Shown here piece by piece: positions 26,048-34,094 of a stretch of DNA of 64,000 nucleotides. The DNA comes from Streptomyces sp. NBC_00247 (lineage in GTDB: Bacteria; Actinomycetota; Actinomycetes; Streptomycetales; Streptomycetaceae): contig NZ_CP108093.1 in the NCBI RefSeq assembly GCF_036188265.1, forward strand, positions 3,547,001 to 3,611,000. The letters are read 5' to 3'. Made by a program: the position numbers and the translations under genes. How positions within the stretch are numbered: the stretch's first letter is position 1; every line of letters begins with the position of its first letter. Below the pieces are notes generated by a model. The model did not search any database. It was not told where the DNA came from and saw nothing but the letters and a program-made list of their open reading frames with translations.

Positions 26048-28043
26048 CAGGCTCGGCTACGAGCAGGCCATCGACCACACGGCGCACGACGTCACCTACG
26101 CCGGGACCCAGGACTACCTCGACAACATCCCCGGGCACATCCGGTGCCGGACGTTCGCCTGGGACCCGGCGCTTCCGGTCGCGGACCAGCTGCGCCCGAT
26201 GCTGGCGGAGTCGGACCCGTACGACCGGATCATCGCCCGCCACGAGCTGCTGATCACCCCGGCCGCCGAGCTGCGGGCCGAGTTCGGCGTCCCGGGCATG
26301 GGGCCCGGGACGGCCCGCAACTTCCGCGACAAGGTCGCGATGAAGCACACGCTGGCCGAAGCCGGCGTCCGGGTGCCGCGCTACCTGGCGCTCGACGCCC
26401 CGAACACCCTGAACACCCTCGACTCCCTCGGCACCGCCGACGGCGGCCCGGCGCTCTGGCAGGGCCCGACCATCGTGAAGCCGCGCGACGAGGGCGGCAG
26501 CCAGGGCGTGCGGCTCTTCGCGACCCTCGCGGAGGCCACCGCGCACGTCCGTGCCCAGAGCGGTCAGAGCGACGAGTTCGCCACCCGCTACGAGTTGGAG
26601 GAGTACGTGGAGGGGCCGATCTGCCACATCGACGGCTTCCTCTTCGAGGGCGAGGCCGTCGTGGTGCAGCCGTCCCGGTACGTGGGGACGCCGCTGCGCT
26701 TCGAGAACGGCGAACCGCTCGGCTCGGTCCAGTTCGACGACCCGGAACTGGCCGAGTGGACGGTCCGGTGCGTACGCGCCCTGGGCGGCGAGACGCTCAC
26801 CTTCCATCTCGAAGCGATCATGACCGAGGACGGGCCGGTCTTCATGGAGGTGGCGGCGCGCTGCGGCGGCGGGCACATCGTGGGCGCCACCGAACTGCGT
26901 ACCGGCGCCAACCTGCACCGCCTGGACATGGCGTCGGACATCGAGGGCGCGCTGGCCACCCGGTTCGTCGGTCCGGCGGCCGCCGGACCGAGCCACGGCT
27001 TCTTCCTCTTCCCCGGCCATGTGCACCGCGGGGCCGAGGTCACCGTGGAGGTCGCCGACGGACTGCTCGACGACCCGATGGTGCTGAGTCACCGGATGAC
27101 GGCCGTCGGCGTCCGGACGCCCCGCAAGCACTCCTACCGGCCCGAGAACCTCCCGCTCTCCGGAGTCGTGGCGCACACCGACCCGGCGGAGATGGAGCGC
27201 TGGATGCTCCGGCTCTTCGCGGGCACGACCGTCACCGGCCGCTTCGAGGCGTACGACGCGACGGGGTGCGCACCCGACGACCACGCGCTGGCCCACCGGC
27301 TCGCCGAGGAGGCCGGTGCCCTTCTCCTCGGGCTGCGCACCGAGGAGAACTTCGGCGACCCCCGCGCGCTCAAGGACCTCGGAGACCTGCGCTCGCACGA
27401 GTTCCTCGCCGCGGAACTGGCCCGGCACCGGCCGCAGGACGCCGTGCTCTCCGAAGAAGGTGTCGCCGACCCGGCGCGCCTGGCCGCGGAACGGGTGTGG
27501 ATCGTCGACCCGCTGGACGGCACCCGGGAGTTCTCCGAGACGGGCCGCACCGACTGGGCCGTCCACGTGGCCCTGTGGGCGGAGGGCCGTCTCGTGGCGG
27601 GAGCCGTCGCGCTCCCGGCCCTCGGCATCACCCACTCCACGGCCGACGGGGGTGTGGCACCGCCGGACGCGGCCCGCACGCGGGGAATCCTCGGCAGCCG
27701 CTCCCGGCCGCCCGCCTTCCTCGCGAAGGTCGCCGACCGGGTCGGCTCGGAACTGATCGGCATGGGATCGGCCGGCGCCAAGACCGCCGCGGTGGTCCGC
27801 GGCGAGGCGCGGGCGTACATCCACGCCGGAGGCCAGTACGAGTGGGACTCGGCGGCCCCCGCGGCCGTGGCGCTCGCCGCCGGGCTGCACGTCTCCCGCC
27901 TGGACGGCACCCCGCTGCGCTACAACCGGGCCGACCCCTACCTGCCCGACCTGCTGGTCTGCCAGGTCGCCGACGCCCCGGCGCTGCTCGAGGCGATCCG
28001 GCTGGAGGAGCCGGGAACGCGGGAGCCGGAGGAGGCGCGGTGA
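26013..28043 (+). CDS. ATP-grasp ligase fused to CysQ-like PAP phosphatase
   Basis: 676 aa. Residues 1-405: an ATP-grasp enzyme with TARNFRDKVAMKHTLAEAGV, the nucleotide-binding IVKPRDEGGSQGV loop, LEEYVEGPICHIDGF and the metal site FMEVAARCGGGH. This class forms amide bonds through acyl-phosphates. From about residue 410: an inositol-monophosphatase-fold domain with SEEG and the metal motif D499-P-L-D502-G-T504, then GSAGAKTAAVV and EWDSAAPAAV, closest in pattern to CysQ (3'-phosphoadenosine-5'-phosphate phosphatase). Fusion of a ligase with a PAP-recycling enzyme is unusual. It suggests that peptide ligation and sulfation occur on one pathway. The frame runs through without a stop, so it is a true fusion. 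Confidence 0.85.
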   Translation: MRILVLHQNLFDRLGYEQAIDHTAHDVTYAGTQDYLDNIPGHIRCRTFAWDPALPVADQLRPMLAESDPYDRIIARHELLITPAAELRAEFGVPGMGPGTARNFRDKVAMKHTLAEAGVRVPRYLALDAPNTLNTLDSLGTADGGPALWQGPTIVKPRDEGGSQGVRLFATLAEATAHVRAQSGQSDEFATRYELEEYVEGPICHIDGFLFEGEAVVVQPSRYVGTPLRFENGEPLGSVQFDDPELAEWTVRCVRALGGETLTFHLEAIMTEDGPVFMEVAARCGGGHIVGATELRTGANLHRLDMASDIEGALATRFVGPAAAGPSHGFFLFPGHVHRGAEVTVEVADGLLDDPMVLSHRMTAVGVRTPRKHSYRPENLPLSGVVAHTDPAEMERWMLRLFAGTTVTGRFEAYDATGCAPDDHALAHRLAEEAGALLLGLRTEENFGDPRALKDLGDLRSHEFLAAELARHRPQDAVLSEEGVADPARLAAERVWIVDPLDGTREFSETGRTDWAVHVALWAEGRLVAGAVALPALGITHSTADGGVAPPDAARTRGILGSRSRPPAFLAKVADRVGSELIGMGSAGAKTAAVVRGEARAYIHAGGQYEWDSAAPAAVALAAGLHVSRLDGTPLRYNRADPYLPDLLVCQVADAPALLEAIRLEEPGTREPEEAR

Positions 28044-28134
28044 ACCGGAGCGGGACCGCCGCCACCGCGGCTCCGGGCGGATCCACGGTCGCCGGACCGG
28101 TCTCCCGACCGCCGCTCACCGAGAAGGGACGGGT

Positions 28135-29055
28135 GTGACCACCGTGACGCACACCCCCGTGAACGGTCTCACGCACCTCGACGCCCTGGAGGCGGAGTCG
28201 GTGCACATCTTCCGTGAGGTGGCGGGAGAGTTCGAGCGCCCGGTCGTCCTCTTCTCGGGCGGCAAGGACTCCATCGTGATGCTGCACCTGGCGCTGAAGG
28301 CCTTCTGGCCGGCACCGGTGCCGTTCGCCCTGCTGCACGTCGACACCGGGCACAACTTCCCCGAGGTCATCGCGTACCGCGACCGGGTGGTGGCGGAGCA
28401 CGGACTGACCCTGCACGTGGCACACGTGCAGGAGTACATCGACGACGGGCGGCTGACCGAACGGCCCGACGGCCTCCGCAACCCGTTGCAGACCGTGCCG
28501 CTCCTCGACGCCATCGGGAACAACCGCTTCGACGCGGTGTTCGGCGGCGGGCGGCGCGACGAGGAGAAGGCCCGGGCCAAGGAGCGGGTGTTCTCGATGC
28601 GCGACGAGTTCGGCGGCTGGGACCCGCGCCGCCAGCGCCCCGAACTGTGGCGGCTCTACAACGGCCGCCACACGGCGGGCGAACACGTCAGGGTCTTCCC
28701 GCTCTCCAACTGGACCGAGCTCGACGTCTGGCAGTACATCGAGCGCGAGAAGACGGAGCTCCCGGGCATCTACTTCGCCCACGAGCGCGAGGTGTTCGCC
28801 CGCGACGGCATGTGGCTGACCCCCGGGGCCTGGGGCGGCCCCGCCCGGACCGAGACCACGGAGCGCCGGCTGGTCCGCTACCGCACGGTCGGCGACATGT
28901 CCTGCACCGGCGCCGTCGACTCCGAGGCGGCCACCGTCGCCGAGGTGATCACCGAGATCGCCGCCTCCCGCCTCACCGAACGAGGCGCCACCCGCGCCGA
29001 CGACAAGGTCAGCGAGGCGGCGATGGAAGACCGCAAGCGCGAGGGGTACTTCTGA
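28135..29055 (+). CDS. cysD: Sulfate adenylyltransferase subunit 2
   Basis: 306 aa, full length. The PP-loop is LFSGGKDSIVM near residue 39. Conserved blocks include HVDTGHNFPEVIAYRD, AVFGGGRRDEEKARAKER, GGWDPRRQRPELW and NWTELDVWQYI. With CysN it makes adenosine 5'-phosphosulfate (APS) from ATP and sulfate. The GTG start sits 91 bases after the ATP-grasp/CysQ gene, and the stop is directly followed by the CysN start. A second copy inside a natural-product cluster points to sulfate donor supply for the sulfotransferase at 20742-22007. Confidence 0.95.
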   Translation: MTTVTHTPVNGLTHLDALEAESVHIFREVAGEFERPVVLFSGGKDSIVMLHLALKAFWPAPVPFALLHVDTGHNFPEVIAYRDRVVAEHGLTLHVAHVQEYIDDGRLTERPDGLRNPLQTVPLLDAIGNNRFDAVFGGGRRDEEKARAKERVFSMRDEFGGWDPRRQRPELWRLYNGRHTAGEHVRVFPLSNWTELDVWQYIEREKTELPGIYFAHEREVFARDGMWLTPGAWGGPARTETTERRLVRYRTVGDMSCTGAVDSEAATVAEVITEIAASRLTERGATRADDKVSEAAMEDRKREGYF

Positions 29056-30357
29056 ATGTCCACCACCACACCGCGGCGACCGGTGGAAACCACGCTGCTG
29101 CGCTTCGCGACCGCCGGATCGGTCGACGACGGGAAATCCACCCTGGTGGGACGGCTCCTGCACGACTCCAAGTCGGTCTTCACCGACCAGCTGGAAGCCG
29201 TCGACGCGGCCTCCCGACGGCGCGGTCAGGATGCGCCCGACCTGGCGCTGCTCACCGACGGCCTGCGCGCCGAGCGCGAGCAGGGCATCACCATCGACGT
29301 GGCCCACCGGTACTTCGCCACGCCCCGGCGCCGGTTCATCCTGGCCGATACCCCGGGGCACGTGCAGTACACCCGGAACATGGTGACCGGCGCCTCCACC
29401 GCCGACCTCGCCGTCGTCCTCGTCGACGCCCGCAACGGCGTGGTCGCGCAGACCCGCCGGCACGCCGCCGTCGCGGCCCTCCTGCGCGTCCCGCACATGG
29501 TGCTCGCCGTCAACAAGATGGACCTGGTCGGCTACGACGAGTCCGTCTTCGCCTCCGTCGAGGCGGAGTTCACCGCGTACGCCGAAAGGCTCGGGGTCCG
29601 CGCGATCGTCGCGGTGCCGATGTCCGCGCTGGCCGGCGACAACGTGGTGGAGCCGTCCGCGCACATGGACTGGTACGCGGGCCCGACTCTGCTGGAGCAC
29701 CTGGAGACCGTCCGGACCGACGGGGACCCGGCCGACGACCCGGCCAGGTTCCCGGTGCAGTACGTGATCCGCCCGCAGCAGGGCGCGTACCTCGACTACC
29801 GCGGCTACGCGGGCCAGTTGGCGTCCGGAGTGCTGCGGGTGGGCGACGGGGTGACCGTACTGCCGTCCGGTCTGAGCGCCACCGTCGCGGGCGTCGACGT
29901 CCTGGGCACCGCCTCGGACGCCGCACGGGCCGGACAGTCGGTCACCCTGCGCCTGGCCGAGGACCTGGACATCTCGCGGGGCGACCTCATCGTGGCCGGG
30001 GCGCCGCCACGGCTCGGCCAGGACGTCGACGCGACCGTGTGTCACCTCCACGAGAAGCCGCTGCGGGCGGGGGACAGGGTGCTGGTCAAGCACACCACGC
30101 GCACGGTGCGCGCGGTGGTCAGGGAGATCCCGCACCGGATCGACATCGACACCCTCGACCGGTGCCCCGGCGACGACGGCCTGCACGTGAACGACCTGGG
30201 CCGGGTGCTGCTGCGCACCGCCGAACCACTGGCCCTGGACGACTACCGCGACAACAGGACCACGGGCTCCTTCCTGCTGATCGATCCGGCCGACGGGACG
30301 ACGCGCGGCGCGGGCATGGCCGGACCCTTCATCGAAAGCGAGGCTCGCCGTGCCTGA
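29056..30357 (+). CDS. cysN: Sulfate adenylyltransferase subunit 1 (GTPase)
   Basis: 433 aa. GTPase motifs: G1 GSVDDGKSTL, switch block LRAEREQGITIDVAHRYF, G3 DTPGH, G4 NKMD. The C-terminal half has the EF-Tu-like beta-barrel domains (PQQGAYLDYRGYAGQLASG and following). It drives APS synthesis with CysD by GTP hydrolysis. It ends without the CysC (APS kinase) fusion seen in many bacteria; a separate degenerate APS-kinase-like gene lies two genes downstream. The start abuts the cysD stop. Confidence 0.95.
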   Translation: MSTTTPRRPVETTLLRFATAGSVDDGKSTLVGRLLHDSKSVFTDQLEAVDAASRRRGQDAPDLALLTDGLRAEREQGITIDVAHRYFATPRRRFILADTPGHVQYTRNMVTGASTADLAVVLVDARNGVVAQTRRHAAVAALLRVPHMVLAVNKMDLVGYDESVFASVEAEFTAYAERLGVRAIVAVPMSALAGDNVVEPSAHMDWYAGPTLLEHLETVRTDGDPADDPARFPVQYVIRPQQGAYLDYRGYAGQLASGVLRVGDGVTVLPSGLSATVAGVDVLGTASDAARAGQSVTLRLAEDLDISRGDLIVAGAPPRLGQDVDATVCHLHEKPLRAGDRVLVKHTTRTVRAVVREIPHRIDIDTLDRCPGDDGLHVNDLGRVLLRTAEPLALDDYRDNRTTGSFLLIDPADGTTRGAGMAGPFIESEARRA

Positions 30358-31705
30358 CATCGATCTCTTCAGACTGCTCGTCTCCCTGCTGGTACTGCTG
30401 GTGGCCGCCCACTTCATGGGACGGCTCTTCGGCCGGCTGCGCCAGCCCCCCGTGATCGGCGAGATCCTCGGCGGTCTCCTCTTCGGGCCCTCGCTGTTCG
30501 GGCTGATCACCCCCGAGGCGCAGGCCTGGCTGTTCCCGAAGACCGGACCGGCCTCGGCCGGGCTGACCCTCGTCTACCAACTCGGCACGCTGCTGCTGAT
30601 GTTCCTCGCCGGCATCCAGATGCGGACGGTCTTCTCCCGGCAGGACAGCCGGGCGGTGGGGCTCATCGCCGTGGTCGGCATGGTGATCCCGTTCGGCTTC
30701 GGGCTGCTCCTGGTCCAGGTGGTCGACCTGTCCGGCGCGATGGGACCGGCGGCCGACAAGACCGCGCTGACCCTGGTCATCGCCTGCGCCGTGGCCATCA
30801 CCAGCATCCCGGTGATCTCCCGGATCATGCTCGACCTCGGCATCACCGACACGGCCTTCGCCCGGGTGGTGCTCTCCGTCGCGGTCCTGGAGGACGTCGT
30901 CCTGAACGTGGTCATCGCGGTGGCGCTCGGCATGGTCAACAGCGGCAAGCACGACACGTTCGGGGCCGCTTCGCTGCTCGGCGTCGGCTCCGGATACGGG
31001 GCCGCCGCCTACCACGCACTGGTCTCGCTCGCCTTCTTCGGCGTGGTGGCTGCCGTGAGCATCCTCGTACGGCGGCTCCTCGCCCGGAGACCGCGGGCCG
31101 CCGGCGACGACCGCCCCACGAGCCGGGTGGCGGTCCGCCTCGCCATGGTCCTCGCCGCCGCGGGGGGCTGCCTCTTCCTCGGGATCACCCCCATGTACGG
31201 AGCGTTCGTCGTCGGGCTGATGACGGGCTGGGGACGTCCCCCGAAAGCAGCGGGGGACGAGCCGGAGAAGGCCATCCAGGGCTTCGCGACCGGGTTCTTC
31301 ATTCCGGTGTACTTCGCCGTCGTCGGCCTGAAACTCGACCTCGTCCACTCCTTCGCCCCCCTGTACACGCTGCTGTTCATCGCCTTCGCCTGTGTGGTCA
31401 AGGCCGCCAGCGTGTACGCGGGTGCGCGCTGGGCGGGCCGCGCGCCCACCGACTCGGTGAACCTCGCCGTGGCGATGAACGCGCGCGGCGGACCGGGCAT
31501 CGTGCTGGCGACGCTGTCGTACGACGCGGGCATCGTGAACGCGACCCTCTTCACCACGCTGGTGCTCACCGCGATCGTCACCTCGCTGATGGCCGGCACC
31601 TGGCTGGAGAGCGCCATCAAGCGGGGGCTGCTGCTCCGCGCCGACCCTCCCGTCCCATCCGTCGGCGCGAGGCGCCCCGACCCGGTCGAAGCGGGTGCCG
31701 TATGA
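30350..31705 (+). CDS. CPA2-type cation:proton antiporter
   Basis: 451 aa from a GTG that overlaps the cysN stop by 8 bases. About 12 hydrophobic helices. Family marks are RLRQPPVIGEILGGLLFGPS near the N-terminus, DLGITDTAFARVVLSVAVLE (a D-T/S-x-F-A-R-V pattern) and AMNARGGPGIVLATL in the last third. Members exchange Na+ or K+ for protons. Its placement inside the sulfate-activation operon, with ATGA overlap to the next gene, suggests it supports ion balance for sulfate uptake or export, or transports an anionic intermediate. Both are inference. Confidence 0.88.
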   Translation: MPDIDLFRLLVSLLVLLVAAHFMGRLFGRLRQPPVIGEILGGLLFGPSLFGLITPEAQAWLFPKTGPASAGLTLVYQLGTLLLMFLAGIQMRTVFSRQDSRAVGLIAVVGMVIPFGFGLLLVQVVDLSGAMGPAADKTALTLVIACAVAITSIPVISRIMLDLGITDTAFARVVLSVAVLEDVVLNVVIAVALGMVNSGKHDTFGAASLLGVGSGYGAAAYHALVSLAFFGVVAAVSILVRRLLARRPRAAGDDRPTSRVAVRLAMVLAAAGGCLFLGITPMYGAFVVGLMTGWGRPPKAAGDEPEKAIQGFATGFFIPVYFAVVGLKLDLVHSFAPLYTLLFIAFACVVKAASVYAGARWAGRAPTDSVNLAVAMNARGGPGIVLATLSYDAGIVNATLFTTLVLTAIVTSLMAGTWLESAIKRGLLLRADPPVPSVGARRPDPVEAGAV

Positions 31706-32103
31706 CCGCCCTTCCCTTCTGCACCTGCCTGCCGGGAGCCACCCTCTGGCTCGACGGTGTCGGTGAGGCCACCGTCGGCGAACTCACCCGACGGCTGCTC
31801 GACGGCCACCGCCGCCGCGTGGAGGTGCTCACCCCCACGACCGCGGCCGTTCCCGGCGAGACTCCGAAGGCCGCCGCCGAACGGATCGGCCTGGTGGCCG
31901 AGATCCTCGCCCGCCACGGAATCCTCGCCCTGGTCGTGGCCCCCGCCGGGCAGCCGGCGGACCGGGAGCACGTCAGGGCCCGCCATCTGCGGGCGGGCAC
32001 CACGTTCCTGGAGACACCCGCGGCCGGGCCGGACGCCCCGGCACCGTCCGCCGACGCGCTCCTCGCTCTGCTGACCGAGCACGCTCTGGTCCGGACCGAC
32101 TGA
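31702..32103 (+). CDS. Degenerate APS-kinase-like (CysC) protein lacking Walker A
   Basis: 133 aa, shorter than the usual ~200. The order of elements follows CysC: a first strand ATLWLDG, a helix TVGELTRRLLDGH, then ETPKAAAERIGLVAEILARH, strand ILALVVAPAG, RADR-like ADREHVRARH and FLETPAAGP. At the P-loop, where CysC has GLSGAGKST, this protein reads GVGEATVGE, so the ATP-binding Lys and Ser/Thr are absent. It cannot be a normal kinase. It may be a regulatory or scaffold partner, an APS-binding protein or a decaying gene. Start overlaps the antiporter stop (ATGA). PAPS would then need the chromosomal CysC. Confidence 0.62.
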   Translation: MTALPFCTCLPGATLWLDGVGEATVGELTRRLLDGHRRRVEVLTPTTAAVPGETPKAAAERIGLVAEILARHGILALVVAPAGQPADREHVRARHLRAGTTFLETPAAGPDAPAPSADALLALLTEHALVRTD

Positions 32104-32148
32104 CCGTCCCGCGCTCCGACGCGGTTCTCACCCCAGGGAGTTGTCACC

Positions 32149-33006
32149 ATGTTCGAAGACATCGCCATCGACTGCGCCGGGCTCTCCCCGGCGGAGATCG
32201 AGACGGCCACCGTCACCTCGGTGGCCGACCACCGGCTCGCCTACCTGCGGAACTTCCCGCTCGACGTCGAGCAGTACACCGGACTCCTGGAGCACCTCGG
32301 CGAGCTGTGCCCGAACTACGCCGCCGGATCGACCAAGGCGGCGTACGGGCTGCATCCGGCGATCAACACCGTACGGTGCCGTGCGCCGCAGTCCGAGGGC
32401 GCCGAGCGGGTCCAGGAGAAGGCCGGTTCGCTGCCGATGCACTCCGGCCGGTCCTTCGCCCGGCGCCGCCCGCTGCACCTGGCCATGCTGATGGCCGACC
32501 CGGGCTGGCAGGACTTCGGGGCCGGCCACAACGGCGAGTCGCTGATCGTGCGGTGGGGCGACGTGCTCGCCGAGCTGCGCGTGCGCTTCCCCCGGCACTG
32601 GGCCGAGGACCTGCGGCTGCTCACCGGGCACGCCATGAGCTTCCCCGCGTCGCACCTGGACGAGGACCCCTCCGAGCTGCCCTTCCTCTACGTACCGGGC
32701 ACCCCGCGCCGCACCGCTGTCCCGGACGACGTCGCGGCCCGCCTGCCCCAGGACATCGGCCGGCTGCGGAAGGCCGCCGAGTCGGTCAAGGGCGGCGAGC
32801 GCTGGTTCGAGGCGGTCACCCGCTTCCAGGAGACCGCCAACGACCCCGCGGTCCAGCGGGTGTACGTCATGGCGGCCGGCGACGTCGTGGTCCTGGACAA
32901 CGACCGCTACGGGCACGGCCGGCAGGAGGTGGTGGCCGCGCGCACGGACGCCGACGGAGTCCAGTCGGTGAATCCGCGGACCATCTGGAGCGTCAACATC
33001 CAGTAG
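32149..33006 (+). CDS. TauD-like Fe(II)/2-oxoglutarate enzyme with HSG metal motif (halogenase-like)
   Basis: 285 aa, paralogue of the enzyme at 22086-22958, with the same block order: GESLIVRWGDVL, DVVVLDNDRYGHGR and NPRTIWSV. The iron motif is H98-S99-G100 (PMHSGRSF) and the distal ligand is H256, a spacing of 158 residues. The carboxylate ligand is replaced by Gly, as in known Fe/2OG halogenases such as BesD and WelO5. Both copies lost the acid with different residues, which argues for selection rather than a single decay event. It could chlorinate or otherwise oxidise an intermediate. RBS AGGGAG at 32132-32137. Confidence 0.8.
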   Translation: MFEDIAIDCAGLSPAEIETATVTSVADHRLAYLRNFPLDVEQYTGLLEHLGELCPNYAAGSTKAAYGLHPAINTVRCRAPQSEGAERVQEKAGSLPMHSGRSFARRRPLHLAMLMADPGWQDFGAGHNGESLIVRWGDVLAELRVRFPRHWAEDLRLLTGHAMSFPASHLDEDPSELPFLYVPGTPRRTAVPDDVAARLPQDIGRLRKAAESVKGGERWFEAVTRFQETANDPAVQRVYVMAAGDVVVLDNDRYGHGRQEVVAARTDADGVQSVNPRTIWSVNIQ

Positions 33007-33056
33007 CCGCGGCCCTCTCGACCTCGACCCATCACATCTTCTCAACGGAACGGGAC

Positions 33057-34094
33057 ATGAGCAGAGTCATCGCGAGTTGTACGCGTGGAGCGCAGGCGCT
33101 CCCGGAGCGGCTTACCTCCGTCGAAGGCACCGGCCGGGCGGGCGATCTGGTCATCGCCCGCGTCGTGCGGGTCGGCGCCTACAAGGCGGTGGAGAACATC
33201 CACGGGCGGGACGTCCGCATCCGCGTCGGGGACGAACTCGTCGGCGTGCTGGGCGACCGCCACTCCACCACGTCGATCTACGGCGGTCTGCCGGAGAGCG
33301 GCCTCCCCGTCCGGGCGGGAGCGCCGGCCGACCTGATGGCGGTCGGGGGCGTCATCGGCATCGCCGCGTCCTCCCCGGCCTCCCTCGGCACGGCCACCGC
33401 CCTGGAGCTGGTCGGGCTCGCCGCCGACGCGGACGGCCGGGTGGTGCGCCTGGAGAGGCGCTCCGCGCCCACGGTGACCGGCATCCCCGTGGTGTTCGTC
33501 GGAGGCACCGCCGCCGAGGTGGGCAAGACCACCTTCGCCGCCGCCCTGGTCAACCACCTGGCCACCCGGCACGGCATGCGGGTGGGCGTCACCAAGCTGG
33601 CGGGTACCGGCCGGCTGCGCGACCTGCTCACCCTCGCGGACGCCGGCGCGCACTGCGCGGCGGACTTCGTCGACGCGGGTCTGGCCACCACCTACGGGCA
33701 CTCGGCCGAGGCGGTGGTGGGCGCCGCCCGCCACCTCGTGGGCCGACTGGCCGAGGAGGGTGCGGAGCTGGTCGTCGCCGAGCTCGGCGGCGACCTGTGG
33801 GGCGCGGGGATTCCGGACATCCTGCGCGACGCCGGTCTGGTCGACGCGGCCCGCGCCCTGGTCCTCGTACCCTCCGACACGATGGCCTCGCTCGGCGCGG
33901 ACACCTGGCTGACCCAGAACGGCATCACCATCCCACCGGTGCACGGCGTACCGCACCGCAACGTGATGGCCGCCCGGGAGCGGGTGGGGCGGGGCATGGG
34001 CGTCCAGCTCGTCGACCCGCACGACGAACAGGACATGGAGCGCCTGGTCCGCGAAGTGCTGCTGCCCGTACCGGCCGAAGCGGGCGCCCGATGA
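33057..34094 (+). CDS. P-loop protein resembling DUF1611 family
   Basis: 345 aa. The N-terminal 140 residues are a Rossmann-like domain (DLVIARVVRVGAYKAVENIH). The C-terminal domain has a Walker A, GGTAAEVGKTT (149-159), followed by strand-helix elements FADF-like CAADFVDAGLATTYGHS, LVVAELGGDLWGAG and LVLVPSDTM. The layout recalls DUF1611 proteins, some of which act as D-amino-acid N-acyltransferases (DgcN). A role in N-acylation of an amino acid would fit a phosphonoacetyl-amino-acid product, but the assignment is by fold resemblance only. The stop overlaps the next start (ATGA), coupling it to the ATP-grasp ligase. Confidence 0.6.
   Translation: MSRVIASCTRGAQALPERLTSVEGTGRAGDLVIARVVRVGAYKAVENIHGRDVRIRVGDELVGVLGDRHSTTSIYGGLPESGLPVRAGAPADLMAVGGVIGIAASSPASLGTATALELVGLAADADGRVVRLERRSAPTVTGIPVVFVGGTAAEVGKTTFAAALVNHLATRHGMRVGVTKLAGTGRLRDLLTLADAGAHCAADFVDAGLATTYGHSAEAVVGAARHLVGRLAEEGAELVVAELGGDLWGAGIPDILRDAGLVDAARALVLVPSDTMASLGADTWLTQNGITIPPVHGVPHRNVMAARERVGRGMGVQLVDPHDEQDMERLVREVLLPVPAEAGAR

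Noticed and set aside
28040..28138. Possible 32-codon frame linking the ATP-grasp/CysQ gene to cysD (GTG start, stop overlapping the cysD start)
   Set aside because: No ribosome site of its own beyond coupling and a Pro/Ser/Ala-rich product without features; more likely untranslated linker.
27628..30510. Long leftward open frame (960 codons) opposite cysD/cysN
   Set aside because: Shadow of strongly supported cysD and cysN; its sequence has no recognisable domain.
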